DNA from: Phoebastria nigripes | Taxonomy: Eukaryota > Chordata > Aves > Procellariiformes > Diomedeidae | Direction of reading: 5' to 3' | NCBI GenBank assembly: GCA_035582835.1 | Contig: JAYKAV010002788.1 | Span: 800,125 to 864,124, forward strand | DNA: 64,000 bases | Part shown: in pieces, positions 1-14,802 of the stretch | How positions within the stretch are numbered: position 1 is the first letter of the stretch | Layout of the letters: every line of letters starts with the position of its first letter | Made by a program: the position numbers and the translations under genes | Notes under the pieces: generated by a model | Databases searched by the model: none | What the model saw: only the letters and a program-made list of their open reading frames with translations | What the model was told of the DNA's origin: nothing

Positions 1-3000
1 TCTGCTTCTGAAAATGGCAGAGGGTTTGCATATTTATTTGCAGCAAACGTATAACTTGCTTTAGTTAGTACAAAACCCACCACAATTTAAAAGTGCAAAA
101 AAGTTTAACTTCTCTGACACGGCATAGGTATAACATATTGGAACTTTTAGCTTTCTGTGAGGGCTATAAACCTAACTGCTGGATGCATACCTGATAATAT
201 TAGAAGACATTGGACAGGTTACTCCATGATTTTCTAGTACAAGGAATGTGAAATACAAGGCACACTTTCCTGACCAGATGTAAGAAAGTGTAGCTACTTG
301 TATAAAAACAGATACAAATCTTGAATCTCTGTTTTCTTGCACCCTGTATTATGTAATTTAGACTTGTGCAAAATAAGCAGAAACTCTACGCTACACTTAC
401 TCTNCACTGACTTTCTGTATGTGCTAATGCCTGCAGCAAGGTGAAAGGGAGAGGAAGAAATAAAAATCACATTTACATTGCCAAATGTATGTGGAGATGC
501 AATTCTGGTAAGTTTCTTTATTTCTCAAAGTTGAATTGAGCTACTGTACACTTTATATTTTAGCCATTGTAAAGAAGAAGATGTGGAACCTACCTTCAGT
601 TACACACAACTTAAAAAGGCATGAAGAAAAAGACCACAGATAAGACAGCAAGAAGGAAAGCACCAGACCAATGCATTAGCACTGAATTAACTGAAGAAAA
701 AGAGAAAGGGCAAATAGCTTTTGATCTTATTCAGGAAACATAGACTTCTCAGAGGGCCAAGCTGTGCATAATAGCTGTAATTGCTCCAATGGACCACTCT
801 ATATGTGTACAATTACCATAGCATTAGATAATTCCTTCTGGATTTTCTCCAATTAGTATCATTGCATCCTTTATCTCATATAGACATGGATTACAAAGTA
901 GCTGTTAATAATTTTATGAGCAAATATCTTTTTTCCCCCCACAGAATGAAGCCTTGTAACAGTGCACAGAATGAAAGATGTTCAATAGTTTGTTTCACCT
1001 CTGGTGTTCAGTACATGCCCCGTGTCTTGTCATCTTTATTGCACACCACTTTATTCCATCCACCAGCAGATTTCATACCCTGCCAGGTATTCTCTCTGTA
1101 GGATGCAGCACTCCAGCACCTCACAGCTTCACAGGCACTGAAGACTCCCATGCAGAAGCCCTCTGAGGTAAAATGTCATCACCTTAATTTACAAACAGGG
1201 AAAAGTACTCAAGACCAACTGAAGGTAAAAAGGACCAACTAATTTTGAGTGTACAACACGCATTGCCTGGGAGCAGTGCTTTTGGAATACTTACAATTAA
1301 ATAACAATTTACGTGTTCGAAACACATCCAATACTGGTTTATGATGCACCTGTGAACACTCAGCATTTCTCCAAATCAGGTCCAGGTATTTCACATCAGA
1401 TAATCAAGAAGANACTACCATCTATGAAAAGTTGGTCCAAAGTTGCTCAGTGTTACACAGAAGTGGTGGAAGAGCAGCAGCTACAGACACCAAGCCCTAA
1501 GGATGCACAGTTTTGAAATTCCCACTATCCAGGCCAGCCCTCCCATCAGCGCAAGCAGTCAAGCACTTGGACATCCTAGAGACAGCTATGTAAGACACAA
1601 TCTGGTACAATCTGAGTTTTAAAAGCAAAGAATAAAACCTAAAATTCCAAGTTGAAAAGATTTAGTCCAAATTTTTNTTTTTGAGAAAAAGGCTGGCAAT
1701 AAATTTAATTTACCAAGCAGGTTATGAGTCGGTCTCATGGCAAAGCAAACTATTGGATTTTGCATATGTAAGTAATTTTCTTCTATTTTTTGAGCACATG
1801 TAAACGTAGCTTCTGCTACCAGGGATGTGAAGTTTAAGTTATAAATCTACTATACAGTTTCATTGTGGCTCTATGGGGGGAAAAAAAAAGAAAGAAAAAA
1901 ATCATTTACTTTCTAAAATTTTTACACACGCTTACTTCATTTTTAAAATAATCTGAATTATGGATAAATCTATTCCACCACTGACAGAAGGACTTAAAAG
2001 ACAAATCATAAGAGCTCCCAGGCAAGCTTTATAGACATGCAGACAGAAAGCCAAGTTTATCAGTGTCCTCGTTCATGCATTCACTTACGGTTTTAAAACT
2101 GAACAAAAATTACCGTGCATCAATTTTGTGCAGGATGGGAACACTGAATTTTTCTTGTTTACACTGTGGATTTGGGACAGCTAAGGGCTGATAAATAGAA
2201 ATTTACAACTTCGGAAGTTGTGGGTTTAAAGGCACAGAGAACTCAAATCAATATTGCTGCTTTTGAGTTCTGTGGTGTCTTAGCAAACACAGCATGCTCA
2301 AATACTATAGAGGCCAAGTCCAGACAACATAGCCTACATGTTGGTACTCCTCCCACAGTGGTCACAACCAAGAACATCAATAAACTTTCCAAATAGATTC
2401 AGGGTCCTGAAATTAAATATTTGAAAATCTTCCTTTTCAGGAAGGATCAGTCAGACTTGAAGTCAAACNGAAGACAGACAATTAAAAGAAAAGTGCTCGA
2501 CTGAGGGCCTTTAATCATGGTTGGTCAGGAATTAATAAAAATTTCTTCATTTTATTATTCTTCATTTCTTACAGCCAAGTATTACTAAGACAAACCATAA
2601 TAAACACCTAACATCTATTTAAACAGATAATGGTTTTCATTATGAAGAGAAGAACAAATCTCTCAAAATGCTAATTTATACAGAGTATTCCAGAGAATAT
2701 TTTAGCAGTTTGGGGCCATAATGACATTGACAGTTTGATATTCTCAAGTGGTTTTCTGAGAAATTTGGTAGATCTAAAATGAGTCAAACTTTGGAATCAA
2801 ATCTGAACAGTATCAACCCTTGCTGTGGTATATCTGCCTCCTGCGTTCTTGTCATTAGGGGACTCAACAGTGGAAAATCCAGTCTCAGAACAGGGTATAT
2901 TTCAACATCATACCCAACAATAATGCCTGGAACCAAAGCAAAGGCAGCCCAAGGTGCGCACACATATGCTTGGAAAGTAATCTCAGTGTTCTTGGTTTAA

Positions 3001-6000
3001 TATTTATTGACAGAGGGAGAAAAAATACCATCCTCATTAATGTCAGTACCTGACCTGGCAAACCATAATATGGTTAACTGCACTGAAAACAAAGACCTGA
3101 ATTCAGAAAGAAAATAGGTCTAGATTTTTATCCAGCCTGGGTGGGACGAAGCCACACCAAGCATATCCTTCGCTGAAACCCTCTGCAAACAGTGCTAGAC
3201 AGAACTGGCTTATCACTTAAGCAAACAAAAGCTCTTTCCAATGAAGAGACATGTCTTTGTTTCCTCAGACAGAAAAAGCACTTACCATAGCGCATTTAAG
3301 TTTAACCTAGAAGCCTCAGTACAATGGTTGTTGACAACACAGGCAGCAAAGAGACACAAATCACTTCAAGCATGGTGAAGACTTAGCATCTTGAGAAACA
3401 GCAAAGGGGTGCTGCGATAATGCTAACACTTTTTAAAATTTGAAGTTGCTTATGAATGTATTGTTGGTTTTAAAACATAACTAACAGACTAAGAATTTCT
3501 CTACTTCAATCTCTCTTTTGTAGGGTTTTACAAAGCATAAATCACTGCATTATTGGTACTGTCTACGACCATGCAATACTGTTGGCACTATGCTGTCAAG
3601 CTCCACTGTGTGTCCTGATNGCACAGGAAAATGAAAGAAATTTAAAAATTAAGGATAAACCAAGCACAGCACACCAACGAAGATGACCACAGCAAAGGGT
3701 ACAATTTCTGAAAAGAGATGCCTTTACATTACTGTAATTTCAACCCACTTCTTGAGCCCAATGAAAACACNAAGACTGTATTGATGTGCATATTTTAAAT
3801 CACAACAATTTCACATGTGCATATGCAGGCACCTTATTTTAAGTTGGTCCATAAAGAAAGCTTGCATATACACCCCACCCCAAGGTACACTATATATTTG
3901 TCTTTCCAGCTGACACAAGCAAGAATTACTCATGCATTCCAGGTATCTTCACATTGAGATGAACTGTGTGAGATCACCATTACGTAAGCAACAGCAGGAG
4001 ACAAATCTCCACTGTCAATGAATTTATGGAATCATTCATGTAAGAAAAAGTCTTAAGATTTAATAACAGTCCAAAGATACAGTGCGAGACAGACTCTGAT
4101 AAGCACGCTCACTTTCTATTTGCTCCCCTAAGAATTGAAAATTGAACCAGTTTCCACTCTTCCTCTGTGCTTTCCCCCATTAACATGCACTGCTGTGGGA
4201 CATNCTGCACGTCACATAACAACCAGACTGCATTCAGGCTTGCTTGTGATATTACAACTCAAGATCAATANCACAGGCTTTTACGGTAGATATCTATTGT
4301 TGCACTGATTTGTAGGACAAATACCTTTTAATTTGTTTGTCCCAGTACACTGCAAAATCATGTGAACAAAATAAACTTCATTTAGTCACACAACTAAAAA
4401 TAATAATAAAAAAAAATTCTACAGTTTATTTTTTTATTATGCTACATAACCCAAGCTGCTGTGTTTAAACATTCAGACACCTGCAAAAATACTCACACAT
4501 TCTACACTAGAAAGATCACATGACTTTATTAAGATAAAAAGCACATACTGGATTTCTTCTGAAACGCATAAACAATAACTTACTCATANCAGGTAAACAG
4601 AAAATGTAAACAACCTGAGAGATGTAAACCAGAAAAAAAGAAACACAACAGTATTCCCACTGACTACAAGTTGAAATGAGTCTGGTATTTAATCACTTGT
4701 CAGTAATTAAACATCTAAAACAAATTAAAAGAACACATCAGTGATCCTTATTTGAGAAAAAAAATGAAAAAAATGCAATAAAATCAGAAATAAATCATTA
4801 CTGAATTAGCTGAGGAAACTGAAAAGTTAAAATAAATCATTACTGAATTAGCTGAGGAAACTGAAAAGTTAGTTGACGCAATAAAAGAAGAAATTACAGA
4901 AAAAAACCATGCCCCAAACCCAAAACATGATTTATAACTAGATCAAAGGAGAAACTACCTCTACAATAAAATCCTGAGGTAGAAAATATTTACCAAGAGC
5001 AGCTGAGATATACATATAATAAAGGACATGGGAAATGACTGTGTCTATTTGAATGTAATCTATGGTGAAGNCACTGCCTAAGAAAAATCACCTGCACACA
5101 GACATGAAATTAAACCTGAGAAAGGTACAAACTAGACTGCAGTCCTATCTCACAGGACTGCAAGCATTTATACTGCTGTAGGTTATGAATGCATTCTAAA
5201 TTTATCTTTTAGTAATTAGACATCACTAGAGGACGAATTAGGGAAAAAAGTCATAGGAAAAGAAAGCACGGGGTTTAACTGTGAGGGTAAATAGCCACAG
5301 GAATAGATTGTCAAAGGAAATTACTAATTCATAACAGAATATTAGCTGCTTAGGGGTTTTGGCTTTGCTTTCAAGGAGACATGACTCAGCTTAACTGTAN
5401 GTTAGCGGGCTTGCTGTAGTCACCAAATATTCGACCTTAGATGGGTAAGACGATATCTCATGGAAGGGTGGAATTACTGGGCAAAACTTTGACTTGTGGT
5501 AACATGGGAAGTGAGACCAAAGAGCAGCAGTGGGCTCTCTGAGCCTCAGCAACCACAGCTAAATCTGTGATGTGTCTCAGTTCAAAGACAGGTGCTATGG
5601 CACTTTCAGAAAGAGTGAAAAATAAAGACGGGAAACACTCATGTCAAGAGACAATATGTGCAGTTTAGGGAGTGCAGAAACGGCAAACTGTGTCTACCGT
5701 CACCACTTTTAGACAGTCCTTACATATTCAGGATTTGACTTTAAAAAAATGGTAGGTATAGCTGCCAGTAAAAATCAGTGAGAGCCTTAACTATCAGGCA
5801 GTTCTGAGAATATCTTCATCATGGAGCAGATATCACAGCAAAAGCCTTCTCAGTGCAAAACTGTTTCCGTCAAAGGTACAAAATGCAAGTCTCACAGGCT
5901 TCTGGTTGAGAAATCTGGAGATACTTAGCTCAGTTCAGAGTAGCATGTCAAAATCTGCCTGAGCTATTGTATTGTGCTAGTATAAAGTAAAACTCTTGAA

Positions 6001-6800
6001 CTGTACTGAATAGTACAAGCCTGATCAAAACAGAAAAACAGATCATTAAAGATTGTNATTTTGTACAGAGTAGCAACTGACCTCCATTCATTCATGCAAC
6101 AATCTTCTCATCAGTCCAATACGGACAATGCAATCAATACTTCGTGGCTTCTTTGAGGAGGAAAAAGGAGTGAAAAAAAATCAAAACCAAAACATAAAAA
6201 AANCCAAAACAAAACAAAACAAAAAACCACANAACAAAGGCCAGTGAACCCATCAGGAAAGTTGTTTCTCTGCTTCTTACACAAGGGACACTCCAAGGAA
6301 ATACAGGGAGGTGTTGGGCAAGGATACCAGCAGCAGCAAAGAGCAAAAAAGCAACTAATGAGGATTTCTATGGAAACAGACAGTGACTGAGTTTGTTATA
6401 ACCCACATTTCTATAGGTTCACCCTACTATATGAACTACANTATTTACTTTACAAACAAGCTATGGGGACAGTTTTACATGAGAAATGGTATTTTTTCTT
6501 TATTATTAAAAGCTCGAAATCACCCTTGCTCGATAGTCACTTTGTCCCTGATCAATGACACAACTCATTATTTTCCACAGAAGCAGCAGCAATTTAGTGT
6601 TGAATTCATGCCTATCCTCTTGAAAACTTGCCAAACCTTTAAATACTGCAGACACCATTTGATAAGAAATAAATACTTCCCAACAGTTATTGTTTAAATG
6701 GAGCAGTGACATAACTGCATCATTCTCCCTATTAGTCTAAGGATGCAAGAAATACATCTGGGGGTGGGAGGTGTGGAGGGGAGTACTCATGATCCCTCAG
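1..6800. other. Left end of window, intronic, no internal gene
   Basis: AT-rich sequence with scattered single Ns and the 42-bp duplication. Nothing coding was recognised; open frames are under 105 codons. Confidence 0.6.
4788..4871. repeat. Perfect 42-bp tandem duplication
   Basis: Two identical 42-base units abut at 4829/4830 (first unit 4788-4829, second 4830-4871). Absence of any mismatch suggests a recent event, or an assembly duplication. Confidence 0.93.
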
Positions 6801-6845
6801 GGACACATGCATCCCATTTAAAACAAATACACAGCCCAGTGGCTC

Positions 6846-6867
6846 AAAAAAAAAAAAAAAAAAAAAA
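6846..6867. repeat. Poly-A tract
   Basis: A run of about 22 A followed by GGGGGG. Simple repeat. Confidence 0.85.
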
Positions 6868-7006
6868 GGGGGGACTCTCAGATATGTGTGTGTAAATGTT
6901 ATTATTTGACCTATTTGTAGTGTGAACTTCCACATATAACAATGACAAAGATAATGATAATTCTCCATTTTGTTGTCAGGGCAGGAAGAAGTATTTAATT
7001 ATCTTT

Positions 7007-7109
7007 TGGGTTTTTTGTTTGTTGGTTTTTTGGGTTTGGTTTTTTTGTTTGTTTGTTTGTTTTGTTTGTTTGTTTGTTTGTTTGTTTTTTGTTTTTGTTT
7101 TTGTTTTTA
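7007..7109. repeat. (GTTT)n low-complexity tract
   Basis: About 100 bases of G and T in GTTT/GTTTT units, with no other base apart from the edges. Confidence 0.9.
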
Positions 7110-8023
7110 AACCCAAAAGCTCAAAATGACAATATCACCCTCAAGGCCAAAGTTGAAGGCTTTTCTGCTCATGTACTTATATCTTAATAATTAAAAATAA
7201 CGTATGCTTTTCCTTGCCCCTGAATTTGAATGAAATATTATGTTCTTTTCAGTATATACTGCTTTTGAAAATGGAATNAAGGTGCTCTGAAGAATTTTAA
7301 TCTTATATAAGAAAAAGGATCTATTACCAAACTTTAAAAACATGCCCTTCTTGAAGTCACAGCTAAAAGGGAACCTAAAAGCTTACAATTTTTCCACCTG
7401 AAATTAACAGTATTTTTAGCCAACCTTGCATTTTTCAATTCTCTCCCTCAGGATCTCCAAGCATTAAGTGCCATCACTGAAAGGTGGGAATTAGCGACCT
7501 CCATTTCGGAGCATCAGAAGCCCAGAGATGCTCACCGCTTGCCTACCACACAGTGCATCCTCGTACTTACAGACATTGTNATTTGCAGTGCACAGCTACC
7601 AACAAAAGCAGCTGTTGTTTTCTCTCTTCCTTAAATCTTTACAGGGGGTGTTACAAATCATGTCTGCTGCCTGGTTGGAAAGTGAGCAGTAGCAGGTGCA
7701 ATGCTGGTTTCTTTGCTGCCTGAGGAAATCCCCTTCATCTCATTGTCTTTCTAACCTCAGATTCGGAGCTTCAAGAAGAGCCTGCATTTGAATACTTGAC
7801 TGAGAGGCAGTTAGCTTATTATCACAATTAATTTTAAGCATATGGAGCAGCAACAACTATTAATTTTTAGTTTTAATGGAATTCTTATTTCGTATTATTG
7901 TCAAATTGAAGACAGCAGCCCACTTTTAATATTAACCAACTCAGCAGCCATTCACAGGTAAAAAATCCACTTCACAGTTTCACTTATTCTTGACAATAAG
8001 AATCAGATTAAAAATACCCATAC

Positions 8024-8026
<3 letters not shown>

Positions 8027-8057
<31 letters not shown>

Positions 8058-8090
8058 AACCAAATACTTGGAAAAAAAAAAAAAAAAAAA
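8027..8090. repeat. T26 / A19 inverted homopolymer pair
   Basis: Twenty-six T (8027-8052), a spacer of 19 bases, then nineteen A (8072-8090). The arms could pair into a hairpin. Confidence 0.85.
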
Positions 8091-10250
8091 TTTCCACCTC
8101 TAAGATTTACTGTTTGAACACTGACACTTACTAGTTAGTACTTTCCAGCACTCAGACAAAGAAAAGACGCCTGTAATTGCTAAGCACCATTACTGCAAAA
8201 CAAATCTAGACAGGATGCGTAAGAGATTTTACTGCCTTACCGATAAAACGTTTAGACTGTAAGTTTGTCCTCCACCCTGACTAAAGGATGAGCACTTAGC
8301 TGCAGCCTACCACAGACTGCCTGTCCCCTCGCAGCACTGCACAATCCACCGCCTGTTGCCTATTTGCTCTGCTCACCTACACATGCATGAAGGCCAGGGT
8401 CTGAACCACTTCTCATCCTGCCAGTCCTCACAATACAGGTATGCCAGGGGATGGATCTCTTCTCCTGCACTGGAAAATAGGCAGCCTGTGCAACCATGGC
8501 AGATCACACCTCGTACGTCCATCAGGCTACAGTGTTGCCCATGACTACCTGATCACAGTTGCTGTTGACTTCTTAGGCTGTCCTGCCAAAAAGAGCTGCA
8601 CACCACAACTCCAGAAGGTTTCTTCAGCTACAACTCAAGCACATCTCACTCTCAAATATATGAGAGCAGCAACATAATGAAGGGGCAAAGAAGAGAGTCA
8701 GAAACGAGAGCCCCAAGAAAACACATCAGTGCTTAGTTCATATCGTTTTCCTTAAGGCACACTGACCCTCACCCCCCACCCTGTCAGCTCCCTCCAGCTG
8801 AGAAGGATCCAGCGCATCCCATTACCACAGACTTTGGATTTCTCTGCCCAGGCAGCAGCAGCCGGCTGGGCAGGGCCACCGTGACCCTCTCTGCGCATCC
8901 CCCAGCAATGCTTCTGTGGGCTTCCCAACACTGAGCCCAGCCACACAAACCCCAGTCAGGATGCAGAGACAAAACTGCGTAGCAGTGCATCCATGAGGAA
9001 AAAGATTTCAACATAGTGATGAACACACAATAAGCAAGTAGCAACCATTTCCTTTCAGGTGAAAAACNTAAGCATGTTTGTCTCTAGTTGTGGCTACTGG
9101 GGAAGGCGTTTGGGGAATTAGAAATATTGTCAAACAGGCTGCTGCTGCTATGAAGGGTCAGGAAGCCTCCAGAATGAAGGCTACATGCAGATGCAACCGT
9201 TTGGGCCCATGATTATAAAAGTCAGGAAATCCGCAATTGCAAATCCTTCCACAAAAGTGCAAATTAAGAACCACAAAAAGGGAAAAGTGGATGGGGAATG
9301 TGAAATTGTAGGAAAAAAATACACAAAGAACCCCAGTTACTTCTCAAAAACCTTTTTTTCAAAAGTTGCCTCTGTTCTAAAGCTGGGTAACAGATTTTAA
9401 AAAAGAAAAGAAAAATAAGAAAAAAGAAAAATTTTTTTTAATCAAAAACACTTTCATTTTTTTAATCAAAAACTTTCCTTTTTTTTGTATAAGACTACAA
9501 AGCAAAAATTATTACAATAGTTGCAAACACATGCAGTAATATTTTCAGTTATGATTCACTGCCCTTTCCAGTACCAGAACTAGGGATCATCAATTAGAAG
9601 TTGCACACAGCAGCCTCAAAACTAACAGAAGGCGACACTTCCCCATGCAACATCCACTTCTGCTGCGGAACTCAATTTGCTACCAAATTCAGTGTCACCA
9701 GGCCTGGGTCTAATTCTTGCAAGTGACAAATCACTACAGGCTGACAGCACACAGCAGAGACAGAGAAAGTATATTCTTGTCCTCTTCCCTTGCTGTTACT
9801 GACCGCTACTGGAGATACAATACTGAGCTACATGGACCCCTTGGTCTTTAGTTATTCCTTCAGTTATTTTTATGTTCTTATGTAATCTATAGTAAATAAA
9901 TAAATACAACACATAAAAGCACTGCAATTAAGGATAAAAGTAGTCTAGTTTACTTCACTAGGAGCACTGATGCAGAATACAGTAGCAGATATACAGATTT
10001 TTAAAACACATTATGTTAGCAAGAGCTGAAGTCTTAGAATAGCCTTTCTTTTGAGACAACAAGCACTGCTTTAGCCTGGAATTTGTATTTCCTGAGTAAA
10101 GTAAACCTCTGACATTCAATCATAAATTTAAAGTGTAGTCTCGCATAATTTCTTTTAACTATTCCTTTTAAGGCATTATTTGCATATTGTAAGACCATGG
10201 GGAGGTGGGGCAGGGAAGCATATATCCATGAATGTAATACAGGGCCTGAC

Positions 10251-10251
<1 letters not shown>

Positions 10252-10313
<62 letters not shown>
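10252..10313. repeat. Pure 62-base poly-A tract
   Basis: Sixty-two uninterrupted A follow GGGCCTGACC. No AATAAA-type signal lies just upstream, and I see no flanking duplication, so a retrocopy tail is not supported; a homopolymer expansion is the plain reading. Length is subject to sequencing error. Confidence 0.9.
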
Positions 10314-10315
<2 letters not shown>

Positions 10316-11032
10316 CTATAAACCAGTAAGAGCAACTGGATACAGTTTTTATTACTATTTTTACAGTGTCTTTCCATCACCTGAATTGAACTAAATACTT
10401 AGGCAATCTTATGTAAGGCATTTTAACTGTGAGTCATCTGTAAGTATGCTCTTACATATTAAATAAGCTGAAAACAGTTGGTTCTTCATGCTGTGACATC
10501 CCTGTTTTGCTTAAATGTTCAGATTCCATCTTCGCATGGTATTTCTGCTCATTTTAGAAACAGTGTATTACAGGTTGCACATCTTCGCTTCTGTTTGCCT
10601 TTTTTATTTACCAGTACAGATCTGCATTCAAATTTCAGGTGAGTCATTAAATCCAGGGAAAATGCCAGTCTTGGTTCTTGATGGGACTTAACCACAACCA
10701 TAAAATAATCTTTCATTCTTCTTCCAACCTAGTAATACCTGACAAGACAGCTGTGTACTAACTTGACTAGGAAAAGAAAGACAGAAGTTATAGCTAGAAA
10801 AGCATTCTTTCACTGTACTGAAACAAAAACAGAAAATCTTGACCTATGCAAAGCTTACTAAGGGTAGCTTCCACAAAGAAAATATTCCACTGTGTGAAAT
10901 CATCAAATATTTTTCTTACTCAGGTTTCCAACTACAAATTCACTGCTTTACCAGAACACAAAACAAAAAACCTGTAAGGTCTTATTAATTCATTGCCTGT
11001 ACAAACAAAACACAATATATAACAAAAAAAAA

Positions 11033-11656
11033 NNNNNNNNNNNNNNNNNNNNNNNNNNNNNNNNNNNNNNNNNNNNNNNNNNNNNNNNNNNNNNNNNNNN
11101 NNNNNNNNNNNNNNNNNNNNNNNNNNNNNNNNNNNNNNNNNNNNNNNNNNNNNNNNNNNNNNNNNNNNNNNNNNNNNNNNNNNNNNNNNNNNNNNNNNNN
11201 NNNNNNNNNNNNNNNNNNNNNNNNNNNNNNNNNNNNNNNNNNNNNNNNNNNNNNNNNNNNNNNNNNNNNNNNNNNNNNNNNNNNNNNNNNNNNNNNNNNN
11301 NNNNNNNNNNNNNNNNNNNNNNNNNNNNNNNNNNNNNNNNNNNNNNNNNNNNNNNNNNNNNNNNNNNNNNNNNNNNNNNNNNNNNNNNNNNNNNNNNNNN
11401 NNNNNNNNNNNNNNNNNNNNNNNNNNNNNNNNNNNNNNNNNNNNNNNNNNNNNNNNNNNNNNNNNNNNNNNNNNNNNNNNNNNNNNNNNNNNNNNNNNNN
11501 NNNNNNNNNNNNNNNNNNNNNNNNNNNNNNNNNNNNNNNNNNNNNNNNNNNNNNNNNNNNNNNNNNNNNNNNNNNNNNNNNNNNNNNNNNNNNNNNNNNN
11601 NNNNNNNNNNNNNNNNNNNNNNNNNNNNNNNNNNNNNNNNNNNNNNNNNNNNNNNN
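11033..11656. other. Assembly gap (624 N)
   Basis: A run of 624 Ns bounded by A-rich sequence on both sides (AACAAAAAAAAA before; ACAAACAAACAAAAAG and a long A run after). The gap probably exists because of low-complexity sequence. The long Phe/X reading frames across it are artefacts. Confidence 0.98.
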
Positions 11657-14600
11657 ACAAACAAACAAAAAGAAAAAAAAAAAAAAAACAACCCACATAC
11701 CTTATTAGCCTAGCTTCCTTCTTCTAATGGACACTGAGAACCATTTGGAATCAAAACAAATAATGTATGGCACATACATCCATAAAGATTATACAGATGC
11801 GAAACTTCCCTTCAGATTTTGCAATACATGGGTGGAGCAGACTTACAGCTTATCCGTTAACACTTGAAACTTGGGACAGTTCAATGGACAAATTAGTTGC
11901 TGTTTCTGCTCACTTTTAACAAAACATTCTACTCAAATATTTTATGTGAGGATGTGTANGCTCCCACACCACTCAGTAAAAGGAGACTCAACACTTTCAA
12001 GTCACCAGGATGTATGTTTTATAGTTATTACTTGGCTACACAGTTACTCAGAGTAATTGTTGTGTCCCCCCTGCCATTTTTTCCTTAAAGAATGGCTTCT
12101 CAGAAAGAACTTCTTCCCAGTCTTTTTATTCTGATATGCCATGAACACAGGAATCATAACATATACTACTTTAAATTAAATATTACCAGTACAGACCAGG
12201 CACTATTTCAAATCAATCAGGCAACCACAATTTAGAACTTCCAATTCAATAACTGCAATGTTTTTTTCCAATTATGCTATTATTAGCAGTATTACACATT
12301 TTGTACAGAGACTTTTTCACATATTTCTGATCATGACCATTAGTTGCAAATAAAGTCACCTTTTTTTGTCCAGTCTTCTGTCCATTAGGCCTGGAATCTA
12401 TGCACTGACTTCCAGTATCCTCCCATATAATGTCCATATTATACATCCTCATCTTCAATGGCATTGCTCTCCAAGTCTCTATATCTTAAGTCATCATGAG
12501 TCCAGAGGAGCCCAGAATGGACCCCAAGACATCCTCTGTGTCCCTGGGCACACTACTTCATTTCCCTGTCCTTTCATCTCATCTCAGTGTCTCTCCATCT
12601 TGCCTATGTGGAGTCTACGCTCTTTCAGGCAGGAACTGTGACTCACTGTGCTTTTGTACAGAAGCATAGTGGCATCCTCGCCTCAGCTGAGCCCTCTGGG
12701 CACTATGTAACACAATCAATAAGAATAATTTTGTCCCTTATTTCCTCTTGTACCCAACAGCTGTGATCTTTCCTCTGATAGCTGAATATACATTGTGGCT
12801 CCTCAGGTTTTGTCTCACTAGCAAAGACATCCATTCTTCCCCTCTCCTCAGACCTACCTAGAATATCTTACCCAGTTCTTCAAGAAATAGAACCAATAGT
12901 AATTGGTTCTCTTTCTTCAAATTCTATCCCAAAATTCATTTCCTTCAGGTATACTTTCACTACTAATCTAAGGCACCTTACGCTATTTCAAACCCATAGG
13001 TTAAGGAAGTAAGAGGTAAATACAAGTGTTTCAGAATTAAAACACAAATGTTACATGGCAAATTGTATTTTCCACATGTATATATCATCTCTTATCAAAC
13101 TAAAGGGTGACAAGAAGTACCAGTCTGTACACAGGATAGATCCTTCACTACAGATTGGGACCTCTGGCAATGGTTTAAATTATTTCAGTAGATTCCTATT
13201 GACATTAAACACAGGAAAATGCTCAGAAAAAACATTCATGTACTTTCATCCATACTCGTACACACACACCCACACAAGCAGTCAAGAGTCCAACAAAGCC
13301 AGAGCTCTTTTGGCAAGATAGACCTCAAATCAAAATTAGTGTTTTCTGCCAGCATCAGTCATCAACAGTTTCTTTGTGTCAGTCACTTAAATACTGCAGT
13401 GCCTATTGCTAGACGGAAATTACAAGTCTTTACCATGTAACCATCCCTAACATGACTTTTTAAGAGCTCCCGTTATGGGTGCTTCTCACAGAGCTGAGAT
13501 ATGAAGGTAGAGAAATCACAGGCAACTTATGCCATTTTAAGTGAGTACAGACACTACACTTCAAGCAAAACTAAGTAAAGTTTGGGTTAAACCACAAGCA
13601 GGTTATCTACACTAGCACGTCACATCACTACCACTTGGTTGCTGTCACTAAGGGAGCACCACATAAGAAACATTAAAACATCTTATCAAGATGTTAATGT
13701 CTTAGTATCATGTCTAGCACCGAAACAGTACCAAATACAGACAGATTTGTTATAACTTGTCTGACAGTTTAGGGACCGCATCCTTAATCAGGAAACACTG
13801 ACGAAAGAATTGAGTGGGACATTGGCTTTGGTTTAGAGAACAAACTGTAAAATTTTCCTGTCTGCAGGTTAAAAGTCAGATTGTGACAGTACATGAGCTG
13901 GACTTGCACTATTCACATAGTGGAGGAAAATTCAGCTTTGCAAATACAAAGTGATGCAACATTTCTGTGCAACTATCTAAAGACTCCAAATATTTCTTTG
14001 CAAAAAGCTCTTCAACATTTATTTCTCTCAAATCAAAGCTGACTTTAGCATTTCAAGTTTTGTATCTTCTTACTTACAGAGATTTGCAGAAATTCTTCTT
14101 GTTAATTGTGGCCATCAAATTAATTGTGCTTTTTAATCACTCTGATAGTGATAAAAGATTTTACATACAATACAGTCTAAAGGATCTTTCATATAATATT
14201 TTTCGCCTCTCATTGAACTCTCTGAAGTGATTTATATAGCAGTTAGGTACTGTTCTTAAAAAATTATTTTCTTTAAATTTAAAAGAGCATAATGCAGCTT
14301 TACATTCCCTATGAAGAATGAGCACAACCAGACTAGAAGGGGGGGTGGGGAAAGAAAGAGAAAAAGAGAGAAACATTAATGAAAAAAGTATGCTTTAACA
14401 TTAGAGTTCCCAAAGAGGTCTGAAGGTAGCTTCCTAATGAGAAATAAATTTTTGTATTTCTTTCTCATGTTGTTTCTGGAAAACAAAAAAAAAGCATGTG
14501 TCAAAAGGTCTTGTAATTCACTGCCCAATGTCCAGAGGTGCAACAAGGGAGACTTTGACTGACTGAATTTTAATTCAGATCCTGCAAGAGTACTCTAATC

Positions 14601-14802
14601 ACTGACCATTTTCAATCTGAATATGAACAACTTTTCTTTATTAAGTTCTTCTAAAAGGGTACTTTATTCGTTATGGCAAAATCCTGCAGTCATGGTATAT
14701 AGTTCAGTTCATGCTGTCATAGACAGTTCATGCTGTCTTGCCTGGACCAATATAGGTTCTAAAACCATTGACAAGCCCTGAAGTGAGACAGACTGAACTC
14801 AA

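Noticed and set aside
10932..11698. Three long minus-strand frames of about 235-254 codons
   Set aside because: They run through the N gap; the residues are unknown, not coding.
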